DNA from: Parafannyhessea umbonata
GTDB lineage: Bacteria > Actinomycetota > Coriobacteriia > Coriobacteriales > Atopobiaceae
NCBI RefSeq assembly: GCF_900105025.1
Contig: NZ_LT629759.1
Coordinates: 1 to 64,000, forward strand
Length of the DNA stretch: 64,000 nt
Direction: 5' to 3'
A model generated the notes under the pieces. It worked only from the letters and a program-made list of their open reading frames with translations, was not told the DNA's origin and made no database searches. Below, one piece after another: positions 33,528 through 40,950 of the stretch; position 1 is the stretch's first letter, and each line of letters opens with the position of its first letter. A program made the position numbers and the translations under genes.

Positions 33528-33623
33528 TTGGTCTTTGTGACTGGCGCCGCGGCCGCCGTGGCGCTTGGTACCGGCGCGCTTGCAGCCGGCCTTGCGATTG
33601 CACTGAGGAAGCGGACTAACTAG
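33528..33623 (+). CDS. 31-residue single-span membrane peptide
   Basis: TTG start 5 bases after aaggggg, 2 bases beyond the acr3 stop (a GTG start at 33537 is the alternative). The product is VFVTGAAAAVALGTGALAAGL followed by a basic tail, ALRKRTN, and a TAG: one Ala/Gly-rich transmembrane helix with positive-inside topology. It would be co-translated with Acr3 and may be an accessory subunit. No known family. Confidence 0.5.
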   Translation: MVFVTGAAAAVALGTGALAAGLAIALRKRTN

Positions 33624-33669
33624 CACCGCGCCTCGCTTGCATTTGGCTGCAAGACGGTGCCAAAACGTC

Positions 33670-33716
33670 ATCCCCCGGATCGGGTGCTCGTTGCGACGAG
33701 TCTCGGTCCGGGGGAT
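33670..33716 (+). terminator. terminator stem-loop after acr3
   Basis: 10-bp stem atcccccgga / tccgggggat followed by ttct, with an inner hairpin ctcgt-tgcg-acgag in the loop. It probably ends the acr3 transcript and may also serve the convergent esterase gene. Confidence 0.65.
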
Positions 33717-33771
33717 TTCTATCGGCTGCCTGCAAGGGCGGGCGAGAAGAGCGTGCCGTGCGCGCCCGGAG

Positions 33772-34473
33772 CTACGCCGTTCGGTCGGCTTCCAGCGCGT
33801 CGATGCACCACAGGAACGCCCGTGCCACGCGGGAGTCCGGATCTTGGAAGTGCCCGCCTGCGTTCCACTCCAGCGCGCACGGCACGCCTTGCGCCCGAAG
33901 CAGCTCGTACTGGCGCCGCATGCACGACCCCACGGCCGAGACGATGGCGTTTCTCGTCCGCTCCTCGCGGTCGCCCAGACTTAGGTACACGGCGCGCGAA
34001 TGCGGCTGGTGACCTTGCGCGTAGCCGACCCACCCGGGGAACCACACGGACGGCGATGCGGCGGCGACGGCCGAAAACGCGTCGGTCTGGTACGCGCACC
34101 ACAGCGAGAAGAGCGCGGCGAGCGAGTAGCCGCCCAGAATTGCGTCGTGGCTGGGCTGGGGTCGCAGCATCGTGGACAGCTCGGGCAGGATGCCGTTCAG
34201 GATGAGGTCGAGCGTCTGCTGGGCGCCGCTGCCGAAGCCGCGCTTGCCGAACGCCGGCGGCGCCTCCCAGGGAGAAAGGTCGTCGTTCCACTCCGGCACC
34301 TCGAACGCGACGAGCGCGAGGGGCGCCTTGCGGGAATCTTGCAGAAGCTGCGCCTCGCGGTCCACCTCGTCGAGGTCGCGATGGTCCACGGGTTGCAGGA
34401 GTATGTGCCGCGGGTTCTCGTCGGCGTACGTTACGCAGGGCGTGCCGGCAATGGTGGCTGCTCTTCTCTGCAT
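33772..34473 (-). CDS. esterase of the alpha/beta hydrolase fold (Fes/esterase-D-like)
   Basis: 233 residues from MQRRAATIAG, with gaaggg upstream. The nucleophile elbow GGYSLAALFS (near residue 112) and the late His in AGGHFQDPDS resemble the enterochelin-esterase/putative esterase (PF00756) family; AAASPSVWFPGW is also typical. It lacks a signal peptide and is cytoplasmic. The substrate is unknown. It overlaps nothing; the YaiI-like gene lies 19 bases upstream on the same strand, so the two are likely cotranscribed. Confidence 0.8.
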   Translation of the reverse strand: MQRRAATIAGTPCVTYADENPRHILLQPVDHRDLDEVDREAQLLQDSRKAPLALVAFEVPEWNDDLSPWEAPPAFGKRGFGSGAQQTLDLILNGILPELSTMLRPQPSHDAILGGYSLAALFSLWCAYQTDAFSAVAAASPSVWFPGWVGYAQGHQPHSRAVYLSLGDREERTRNAIVSAVGSCMRRQYELLRAQGVPCALEWNAGGHFQDPDSRVARAFLWCIDALEADRTA

Positions 34474-34492
34474 GCGAGACCCTTCGTCGTGG

Positions 34493-35059
34493 CTATTCGT
34501 TCGGGTTGGTGGCGGTTGTCTGTCCGTCGCGTGGCGCCTGCCCGTTATGAGACGCCCGCGCGTCATGTGGCGCCTTCAGCAGGCGGCGCAGGTTCGTGCG
34601 GAAGCGGGCGCGGTCCTCGGACGTGAAAGCCGCGGGGCCCTTCGTCCTGCCGCCGGCGCGGCGCACCTTCTTCTCCTCGTGGCGTATGAGCATCAGGGAG
34701 TCTATGGTCAGTGGGCTGTACACTCGCCCGCGCACGCCAATGGCGCGAGCGCCGCGGCCCAGCACCATGTCTGCAAGGCCGATGTCTTGCGTCACCACCA
34801 CGTCGTCCGGCGTCAGATTGGACACGATGGCGAAGTCAGCAGAGTCCGCGCCCACGCCCACCTGGAGCACCCGCACCCAGAACCCGCGGTCGGGGTGGCG
34901 CGGGTCACGGGGCTCGCGCGGGTCTGTCGCGCGCACGGAGCGCTCGAGGTTCTGCGTGGAGTTTCCCGCTATCACGCAGGGAACCCGCAGCTCGCGCGCA
35001 ACGGAGAGCGCCTCCCGCGTAACGGGGCACGCGTCGGCGTCTATGTAGAGCCTGGTCAT
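34493..35059 (-). CDS. YaiI/YqxD family protein (DUF188)
   Basis: 188 residues from MTRLYIDADACPV. The family hallmarks are all present: DADACPV at the N-terminus, SNLTPDDVVVTQDIGLADMVLGRGA (quoted in part as VVTQDIGLA) and the C-terminal RTKGPAAFTSEDRARF. The fold is PIN-like, so nuclease activity is suspected but unproven. The C-terminal 20 or so residues are a low-complexity tail. The start was chosen by alignment with the invariant DADACP opening; a longer frame upstream has no support. Confidence 0.85.
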   Translation of the reverse strand: MTRLYIDADACPVTREALSVARELRVPCVIAGNSTQNLERSVRATDPREPRDPRHPDRGFWVRVLQVGVGADSADFAIVSNLTPDDVVVTQDIGLADMVLGRGARAIGVRGRVYSPLTIDSLMLIRHEEKKVRRAGGRTKGPAAFTSEDRARFRTNLRRLLKAPHDARASHNGQAPRDGQTTATNPNE

Positions 35060-35183
35060 GGGCCTCCCTATAACGATGGGCACTGCCGCCGAGACTCCGA
35101 CGACAGTGCCCATTCTAGACCTGCATGCGCGGCTGCCTCACGTTCGTATCGCGAAGGTGCCGTTTGCGTTGCGGCGTGCGGCG

Positions 35184-36146
35184 CTACTCGCCCACGGCGT
35201 CGCGGTAGCGGTCCAGGTCCTCCTCCCACGTGGCATACGTGGGGTCGCCCCGGTGGTCGGGCAGCCCGTAGCGCCTGCTCAAGAGAGCGCTCAGCTCGCG
35301 CGAGACCTTCGTGGCGCCGCTCAGGTTAAGGTGATCGCCTCGGTCGCGCGTGTCCGTGCGCCAGTCGATGCCCACCTTGTGCCGTCCGCGGTTCAGGTCT
35401 ATGTAGTCGACCCTCATCCTGCGGGACAGCCGCGCGATGCCGTTGTGGCGCGGCGTGCTCCAGTTGACGGTAGAGGGCGTGCTCACCAGCACGGGCGTCG
35501 CGCCGTGCGCACGGCAGTAGTCGACCATAAGGCGTAGGTACTCCTGGTTCTCCCGCGGCACCACGCTCACCTCGCGCGTGCGTGCCATGTAGTCGACGTT
35601 GCGCGCAGGCTTCACCTCGGTGTTGACCACGAAGCCCCTCAGGTACGCGCGCGAGTTGTCCGACTTCGCAAGGTCGCGCGTAAGGATGCGCTTCCAGCGG
35701 TCGTGGTACTCGAAAATGGGCACGTGGTCCTGCAGGAACCTCAGTGATGGGTCAAGCGTCGAGAAGGACGAGTACACAGAGTTGGTCTCTATCACCACCA
35801 CGCGCGGGCTGCTTGTGGCGAGGGCCTCGCGCAGCAGCGTGTAGCCATACGGGAGCCTCTGGCCGTGCGAGGCGATCACGCGGCTGGCAAAGCCGCTCTC
35901 GCCCCACATCTCGAGGGGTGAAAACGCGCTGTATGCCTCGCTGTCGCCGATGAACAGCACGTCGAGGCCGCCGTTCTTCTCGCCCGTGGCGTCATGCGCC
36001 GTCGCGTCCACCGTGCCTTCCTCGTGCGCGTCGGCCTTGGGCAGCGACGCCCACGACGTCACGGCCAGCAGGCCGGCGACCACAAGGAAGACGGCCAGCG
36101 CCGTGAGGGCAACGCCCAGGCGGGCGCGGAGCTTCTGGTTTCTCAT
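35184..36146 (-). CDS. DltD-like SGNH-fold membrane-anchored protein
   Basis: 320 residues. An N-terminal membrane anchor (residues 11-31) is followed by an extracellular SGNH-like domain. VLFIGDSEAYSAFSP (residues about 63-77) holds the nucleophile Ser, VVVIETNSVYSSF follows, and the late catalytic pair is RGDHLNLSG (Asp and His). It is shorter than classic DltD (about 400) but occupies the same operon place. In the Dlt pathway this protein completes transfer of the activated aminoacyl group to the surface polymer. It starts 9 bases after the MBOAT stop and is last in the operon. Confidence 0.8.
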   Translation of the reverse strand: MRNQKLRARLGVALTALAVFLVVAGLLAVTSWASLPKADAHEEGTVDATAHDATGEKNGGLDVLFIGDSEAYSAFSPLEMWGESGFASRVIASHGQRLPYGYTLLREALATSSPRVVVIETNSVYSSFSTLDPSLRFLQDHVPIFEYHDRWKRILTRDLAKSDNSRAYLRGFVVNTEVKPARNVDYMARTREVSVVPRENQEYLRLMVDYCRAHGATPVLVSTPSTVNWSTPRHNGIARLSRRMRVDYIDLNRGRHKVGIDWRTDTRDRGDHLNLSGATKVSRELSALLSRRYGLPDHRGDPTYATWEEDLDRYRDAVGE

Positions 36147-36155
36147 GCGTGCCTC

Positions 36156-37745
36156 CTAGAACTTCGCGTACATGGGCGCGATGGGGATGTAGCTTGCGCC
36201 GTACGCGCCAAAGATCACGATCGCCATGAACAGCGCTATTGCCACGGCCCAACGGGCGACGGTGCCGCGCTCGCACAGGGCGCCCAGCACGTCGCGGCCG
36301 CGCTCCCGCGCTATGCCTACGGCGAGCACGCCTGCAAGTGCCAGGCAGACCACCAGATAGTCCGGGCCGTCCAGGCCCACGGCAAATATGGCGCCGCTCG
36401 TGAACGCGCCGAACGAGAAGTCCGTCACGATCCTGCGGAACATGGCGAGGCCGGCGGCAAGGCCGTTGGCGCGGAAGAACATCTCGCCCACGAAGACGAT
36501 GACGAGGGTGCGCACGGTCTGGAACGCGCGGTACGGCGCGGACGTGCGGTCGACGTGCAGGCGCAGCGCCGCCTTTGCGGCGATGGGCTCGACGAGGCCG
36601 CCCGCCATGATGAGGACGAAGTAGTACATGCCGAAGAACAGGTACTGGCTGCCGGCGCCGTGCCACAGGCCGTTGATGACCCACACGCACAGCAGGGCGA
36701 CGGAGCTTGCCAGCAGCGGCCCGTAGCGGTTGCCAAACACCTTGCGCGCCCGCTTGGTCAGGCGCTTGCACGGCGCGCTGAGCGAGACGGGGTAGTACAC
36801 GTAGTCCTTCAGCCACGTGCCCAGCGTGATGTGCCAGCGCTTCCAGAACTCCGACGCGGTGCGCGAGAAGAACGGCTGCCTGAAGTTCCTGGGTAGGCGG
36901 ACGTTGAAGATCTGGCCGATTCCAAGGGCCACGTCCATCGTGCCTGAGAAGTCGCAGTACAGCTGCAGCGTGTACAGGATGGCCGCAAACGCCGTGACGC
37001 CGCCGTCAAACAGGTAGTGGCCGCCAAACACGGGCCGGACAAACGCGTTGAGCCTGTCCGCCACGATGATCTTCTTCGCGAAGCCGTACAGGATGCGGAC
37101 CGTGCCCGCGTACATCGACCTGCGGTCCAGCGGCTCGCCCGCGGTGAGGGACTCCGCCGTCTGGTTGTAGCGGCAGATGGGGCCCTCCATGATCTGCGGG
37201 AAGAAGCTCAGGTACAGCGCGACGCGGCCAAGGTTTCTGTCCGCGCGCACGGACTCGCGATAGACGTCCACCAGGTAGGACACCGCCATGAGCGTGTAGA
37301 ACGAGATGCCTATGGGGAGGTCGTGCGGCGGCACGCTGACCACGAAGCCGTGGCCGAAGAGCCCGAGCAGGTCGGAGAGCGCCTCGCCAAAGAACCTGAC
37401 GTACTTGAGCGCGACGAGCATGCCCACGTTGAGAAGAACGCCTGCGCTGAGGATGGCGCGCATGCGGCGCTTCGCGTTGGCGCGGATGGCGCGCTTTCCC
37501 GACGTTGCGTTGGCGAGCCGCTCGTCCCTCTGCCTGATCTGGGCATCGAGGGCGAGGGCGAGTCCGTAGACGGAGGCCGTCGAGGCCAGTATGAACACGA
37601 TGAGCCTGCCGCTGAGGATCCAGAAGAACGCGTAGCTCGCCACGAGGAGCACGACCCAGCGCGCCTTTCTGGGGGCGATGCCGTACGCGGCCACCACTAG
37701 GGGCAGAAACACCGCGAAGAACAGGATGGAAAAATAGGAAGTCAT
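36156..37745 (-). CDS. DltB-like MBOAT acyltransferase
   Basis: 529 residues with about a dozen membrane segments. The start MTSYFSILFF is preferred to a longer frame. MBOAT hallmarks are PQIMEGPICRYNQ, FWKRWHITLGTWLKDYVYYP (in outline) and the catalytic-His motif INGLWHGAG. In D-alanylation DltB moves the aminoacyl group from the carrier protein across the membrane. Here it sits between the carrier protein and the DltD-like gene, in the order ligase, decarboxylase, carrier, MBOAT, SGNH. The cargo is probably not plain D-alanine, as argued for the ligase. Confidence 0.88.
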   Translation of the reverse strand: MTSYFSILFFAVFLPLVVAAYGIAPRKARWVVLLVASYAFFWILSGRLIVFILASTASVYGLALALDAQIRQRDERLANATSGKRAIRANAKRRMRAILSAGVLLNVGMLVALKYVRFFGEALSDLLGLFGHGFVVSVPPHDLPIGISFYTLMAVSYLVDVYRESVRADRNLGRVALYLSFFPQIMEGPICRYNQTAESLTAGEPLDRRSMYAGTVRILYGFAKKIIVADRLNAFVRPVFGGHYLFDGGVTAFAAILYTLQLYCDFSGTMDVALGIGQIFNVRLPRNFRQPFFSRTASEFWKRWHITLGTWLKDYVYYPVSLSAPCKRLTKRARKVFGNRYGPLLASSVALLCVWVINGLWHGAGSQYLFFGMYYFVLIMAGGLVEPIAAKAALRLHVDRTSAPYRAFQTVRTLVIVFVGEMFFRANGLAAGLAMFRRIVTDFSFGAFTSGAIFAVGLDGPDYLVVCLALAGVLAVGIARERGRDVLGALCERGTVARWAVAIALFMAIVIFGAYGASYIPIAPMYAKF

Positions 37746-37775
37746 ACTATCCCCTGGGTTGGGACCTACAGAGAG

Positions 37776-37812
37776 CGCCCCCGGCGACACGAGTGTTTGG
37801 TCGGCGGGGGCG
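37776..37812 (-). other. intercistronic stem-loop between carrier and MBOAT genes
   Basis: 12-bp stem cgcccccggcga / tcggcgggggcg (one mismatch) with a 13-nt loop and no T tract. It lies in the only sizeable gap of the operon after the carrier gene. It could stabilise the upstream mRNA or attenuate expression of the membrane half. Confidence 0.6.
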
Positions 37813-37831
37813 TCTTGGTGCGTATGGGAAG

Positions 37832-38068
37832 CTAGTCGAGCTCCTCCTCGCGTAGGCGCCTGACCAGCATCTCCATCGCCTCGACGGAGTTGAAGTTGTC
37901 GGCGACGATCTCGACGGGCGGGACCTCGATGTCATACTCGTCCTCGAGCTCGGCCACGAGCGCGACCATGGTGAGCGAGTCGATGACGCGGTCGTCGATC
38001 AGCGTGGTGGAACCCTCGAAGTCGACGCCGGGCTTGAGCTCCTGAAGGATTTCGGTAACGGTCCTCAT
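37832..38068 (-). CDS. DltC-like acyl/aminoacyl carrier protein
   Basis: 78 residues. The phosphopantetheine site is Ser31 in VIDSLTMVAL, in a four-helix carrier fold with an acidic surface (EDEYDIEVPP). It would receive the aminoacyl group from the adenylating enzyme as a thioester on its 4'-phosphopantetheine arm and pass it to the MBOAT protein. The ribosome site is aacgcaaaggagaagaac, a leader shared almost verbatim with other genes in this window. The 64-bp gap separates it from the decarboxylase. Confidence 0.88.
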   Translation of the reverse strand: MRTVTEILQELKPGVDFEGSTTLIDDRVIDSLTMVALVAELEDEYDIEVPPVEIVADNFNSVEAMEMLVRRLREEELD

Positions 38069-38132
38069 GTTCTTCTCCTTTGCGTTGTCTGCACGTTGCG
38101 TGCGTGGTCGTGCGGTATGTCGTGACGCTCTG

Positions 38133-39323
38133 TCAGAGCGGGCGAACGCTGTTGAGGGGTGCGGTATCGATGTGGTCGCGCAGAAGCGTGAGCTTGCCCG
38201 CGCGGTCGCGCCAGACGATGGCGGGGAGGTCGCGGCTCAGGAAGAGCGACATGCCCTCCGTCATGCAGTAGGCGCCCGCCTTGTCGAACGCTATGAGGTC
38301 GCCCACCGCGAGGTCTCCCAGGGGCATCTGCTTCACGAGGATGTCGTTCGTGGTGCAGAGCGAGCCGCAGACCGTCCAGCGGAGGCTGGCGTCGCCGTGG
38401 GGGAGAAGAGCGTGGCACGGTGGCTGCTTCATGGCCATGGCATGGCCGTAGTACGTGATCTGGTGCATGCCGCCGTCGACGATGGCGACATTCTGGCCGC
38501 CGACCTGCTTTGCGTCCACCACGCGCGTGACGTAGGTGCCGCACGTCGCGGCGATGCGACGGCCGAGCTCGATGGTGACCTGGCCGTCGAACGACGCGTC
38601 GGCAAGCGCGCGGGAAAGCGCGAGCGCCGGCTCGAGCTCCGTCTGGCGGACGGCCTTAGGGTCGCGCTCGAAGTACTCGACGGGAAGGCCCGCGCCGTAC
38701 TCCATCTCGGCGAGGGGGCTGCCGTAGGCGCGGCCGACCTCCGCCACGAACCTGTCGAGCTTCGCGACCTCGCGCGCGATGCGCTTGGGCGAGGTCTTCT
38801 GGGTGCCGGTGAAGTACTGGATGCCGCGGATGGTGACGTACGGGTCGTTGGCGCATGCGGCCGCGAGCTCGACGATCGTGTCCGCGTCCATGCCGAACTG
38901 GCTGCCGTTGCTGAGACGGAGCAGCAGGTCGACGTGGGTGCACGCCTCGCGCGCCAGCCCGGTGAGCATGTCGAACTGGAGGCGGGACTCGCAGGTGAAG
39001 TGGCCGATGCCCGCGTCGCCCGCGATGAGCTCGCGCATGAGGGCGGGGTCCTTCGCGACGCCCGAGACGACGATCTGACTGGGGTCGACGCCCGCGGCCT
39101 GGCAGATGCGCACTTCTCCCGTAGAGCAGGCCTCGAGCCTGTCGACGAGCCTCGAGATGGGACCCACCACGAACGGGTTCGCCTTCATGGCGAAGCAGAT
39201 GTTGGTATGAGGGGGCAGGACCTCGCGGATGCGGCTGACCTGGTCTGCCAGCTCGCGCTCGTCGAAGACGTAGAACGGCGTCTGGCAGAACTCGCCCACG
39301 CGCCTGAGTTCCTCTGCGTTCAT
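38133..39323 (-). CDS. fold-type III PLP-dependent decarboxylase (LysA/BtrK-like)
   Basis: 396 residues. The PLP lysine is Lys47 in CFAMKANP. GIQYFTGTQ, the Gly-rich phosphate region MEYGAGLPVE, IELGRRIAATCG, VDGGMHQI and the C-terminal active-site Cys/Asp block GSLCTTNDIL with FDKAGAYCMTEG all match the diaminopimelate/ornithine decarboxylase fold. The FTGTQ and VDGGMH motifs look closer to BtrK, which decarboxylates an aminoacyl group while bound to a carrier protein, than to LysA (from memory, not aligned). It sits between the adenylating ligase and the carrier protein, 6 bases after the ligase stop. That suggests decarboxylation of carrier-bound or free substrate before surface transfer. 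Ordinary dlt operons lack it. Confidence 0.85.
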   Translation of the reverse strand: MNAEELRRVGEFCQTPFYVFDERELADQVSRIREVLPPHTNICFAMKANPFVVGPISRLVDRLEACSTGEVRICQAAGVDPSQIVVSGVAKDPALMRELIAGDAGIGHFTCESRLQFDMLTGLAREACTHVDLLLRLSNGSQFGMDADTIVELAAACANDPYVTIRGIQYFTGTQKTSPKRIAREVAKLDRFVAEVGRAYGSPLAEMEYGAGLPVEYFERDPKAVRQTELEPALALSRALADASFDGQVTIELGRRIAATCGTYVTRVVDAKQVGGQNVAIVDGGMHQITYYGHAMAMKQPPCHALLPHGDASLRWTVCGSLCTTNDILVKQMPLGDLAVGDLIAFDKAGAYCMTEGMSLFLSRDLPAIVWRDRAGKLTLLRDHIDTAPLNSVRPL

Positions 39324-39329
39324 GCCGGC

Positions 39330-40868
39330 TTACCTTCCTTCCTTGGACTTGGTGGGGAAGTGCGTCCTGAGCAGCTCTGCCCGGTCGACCTTCCCGTTCT
39401 TGTTGAGGGGCATGGAATCCACCCTGGTGATGCTGGAGGGTCTCATGCTTGCGGGGAGCGTGTCCGCCACGAGGCGCGGCAGCGCGGCCTCATCTGCGGT
39501 GCCCTCGAAGAACACGCGCAGGCGCTGGCGCCGTGTGTCGAAGGCGCAGCGACACCTCTGCACGCCGGGGAGGTCCTCGAAGGCCTTGTCGACCTCCTCG
39601 AGCTCGATGCGGTGACCCATGTACTTGATCTGGTTGTCACGGCGCCCGCGGAAGACGAGGTCTCCGGAATCGAGCAGCTCCGCGAGGTCGCCGGTACGGT
39701 ACACGCGGTCGTGGTACATGCTGTTGAGCGGGTTCTGCACGAAGGCGCGCGCGGTGGCCTCGGGGTTGCCCACGTAGCCAAGGGCGACGGACGGGCCGCG
39801 CACGACGAGCTCTCCCAGCTTGCCCGGCTCCGTCACGAGGTGGTCCGCCTCGTCGAGGAGAAGGACCTCGCAGTGGCCGAAGCTCCTTCCCAGGGGAAGG
39901 CCCTGCGGATATGCGGCCGTGCGGTCGACCACGTGGTACAGGCAGTTGCAGGTGATCTCCGTGGGACCGTACAGGTTGACGAAGCGGGTGTTGGGCAGGC
40001 ACTTGAGCCAGGCGTCCAGGTGCTTTCTGGGGATGACCTCACCGCTGAAGAGCACCTGCCTCACGCTCTGGAGCCTGCCGGGCGAAAGCACGTGGTACGC
40101 GCTGGCGATGCAGAGGGCTGCCACGGCCCAGACCATGACGGTGACCTGGTTCTTTTCGAGGTAGTCGACGAGGGCCTGCGGCTGCATGAACAGCTCGCGC
40201 GGGACGAGCACGAGGGTGGCTCCCACGGCGAGCGACCCGTACACGTCCTTCACGGAGATGTCGAAGTCGAACGGAGCCTGGTTCGCGAAGCGGTCCTCGC
40301 TGGTGAAGCCGAAGGTGCGGACGAACTCGTCCACGAAGCTCGCGATGGCGCCGTGGCTGACGGCAACGCCCTTTGGCGTGCCGGTGGAGCCGGAGGTGAA
40401 CATGACGTACGCCGGGTCGCACGAGAGCACGTGGGAGCGGGCCGCCTCGAGCGCCTCCGCGTCCACCGGGTGGCGGAGCAGCTCCTCTGCCACGAGGACC
40501 TTGCGCTCCGGAAGGGCCTGGTGCACGGCGTCCACGTTCTTCTCGCCCGCGACGACGAGGGCGTCCCCGAGGGTTGCGGCCATGTGCTGGAGCCTGTGCG
40601 CGGGCGCGTCGGTGTCGACGGGCACGTAGAACGCGCCGGCCTGCAGGGTGCCGAGCATGCAGGCAAGTGCGAGTTCGCTCTTGCGCAGCATGATGATGAC
40701 GGAAGACCCGGACGCGCCGCGGCTTGCGAGCGCGGTGCCGATGCGCTGGGTGTCTTCCAGCAGCCTTGTGTATGTATAGGTGCCGGACTCGTCCACGACG
40801 GCCGTCGCGTTGGGGTTGCGCCTGGTGGAGTCCTCGAGGTAGGTGAGGACGTTCGTTCTTGAGAGCAT
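39330..40868 (-). CDS. DltA-like aminoacyl-adenylating enzyme (carrier protein ligase)
   Basis: 512 residues, the length of DltA. Adenylation motifs are A3 FTSGSTGTPKG (157-167), A5 NLYGPTE (298-304), A7 YRTGD, A8 GRRDNQIKYMGHRIELEE and A10 PLNKNGKVDR with Lys493. Asp203 in PFDFDIS matches the alpha-amino-binding Asp of DltA. At the position of the DltA Cys that shapes its D-Ala pocket (LFCGEV in B. cereus, recalled), this protein has Ser275 (LFSGEV). It activates an amino acid and loads the carrier protein. Substrate identity is open; the altered pocket and the adjacent decarboxylase argue against simple D-alanine. Confidence 0.87.
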   Translation of the reverse strand: MLSRTNVLTYLEDSTRRNPNATAVVDESGTYTYTRLLEDTQRIGTALASRGASGSSVIIMLRKSELALACMLGTLQAGAFYVPVDTDAPAHRLQHMAATLGDALVVAGEKNVDAVHQALPERKVLVAEELLRHPVDAEALEAARSHVLSCDPAYVMFTSGSTGTPKGVAVSHGAIASFVDEFVRTFGFTSEDRFANQAPFDFDISVKDVYGSLAVGATLVLVPRELFMQPQALVDYLEKNQVTVMVWAVAALCIASAYHVLSPGRLQSVRQVLFSGEVIPRKHLDAWLKCLPNTRFVNLYGPTEITCNCLYHVVDRTAAYPQGLPLGRSFGHCEVLLLDEADHLVTEPGKLGELVVRGPSVALGYVGNPEATARAFVQNPLNSMYHDRVYRTGDLAELLDSGDLVFRGRRDNQIKYMGHRIELEEVDKAFEDLPGVQRCRCAFDTRRQRLRVFFEGTADEAALPRLVADTLPASMRPSSITRVDSMPLNKNGKVDRAELLRTHFPTKSKEGR

Positions 40869-40893
40869 AGGTGCCTTTCGTCTTGCTGACGTT

Positions 40894-40943
40894 GGGACCC
40901 ATGCTACGGGGGCAACCTTTTTCCTACCTAAACGCTGCCTAAA
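40894..40943 (-). promoter_or_regulatory. promoter of the Dlt-like operon with 11-bp-phased direct repeats
   Basis: On the minus strand tttaggcag and tttaggtag repeat with an 11-bp step (40935-40943 and 40924-40932), the spacing bound by OmpR/PhoB-type response regulators. A further cctttag lies in inverted orientation just upstream. A tagcat -10 element (40899-40904) lies about 20 bp downstream of the repeats, leaving no good -35, as at activator-dependent promoters. The adjacent response regulator (42572) is the obvious candidate. Confidence 0.65.
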
Positions 40944-40950
40944 GGAACCT

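Noticed and set aside
38067-40862. 931-codon open frame on the plus strand
   Set aside because: Antisense shadow of the carrier, decarboxylase and ligase genes, whose minus-strand products have complete family motifs. The shadow translation is Val/Ala/His/Arg-rich with no domain.
35184-40868. Ordinary dlt operon for D-alanylation
   Set aside because: Architecture matches, but the inserted decarboxylase, the Ser in place of the pocket Cys and the short SGNH protein argue that the donated group differs. It is kept as a Dlt-like variant.
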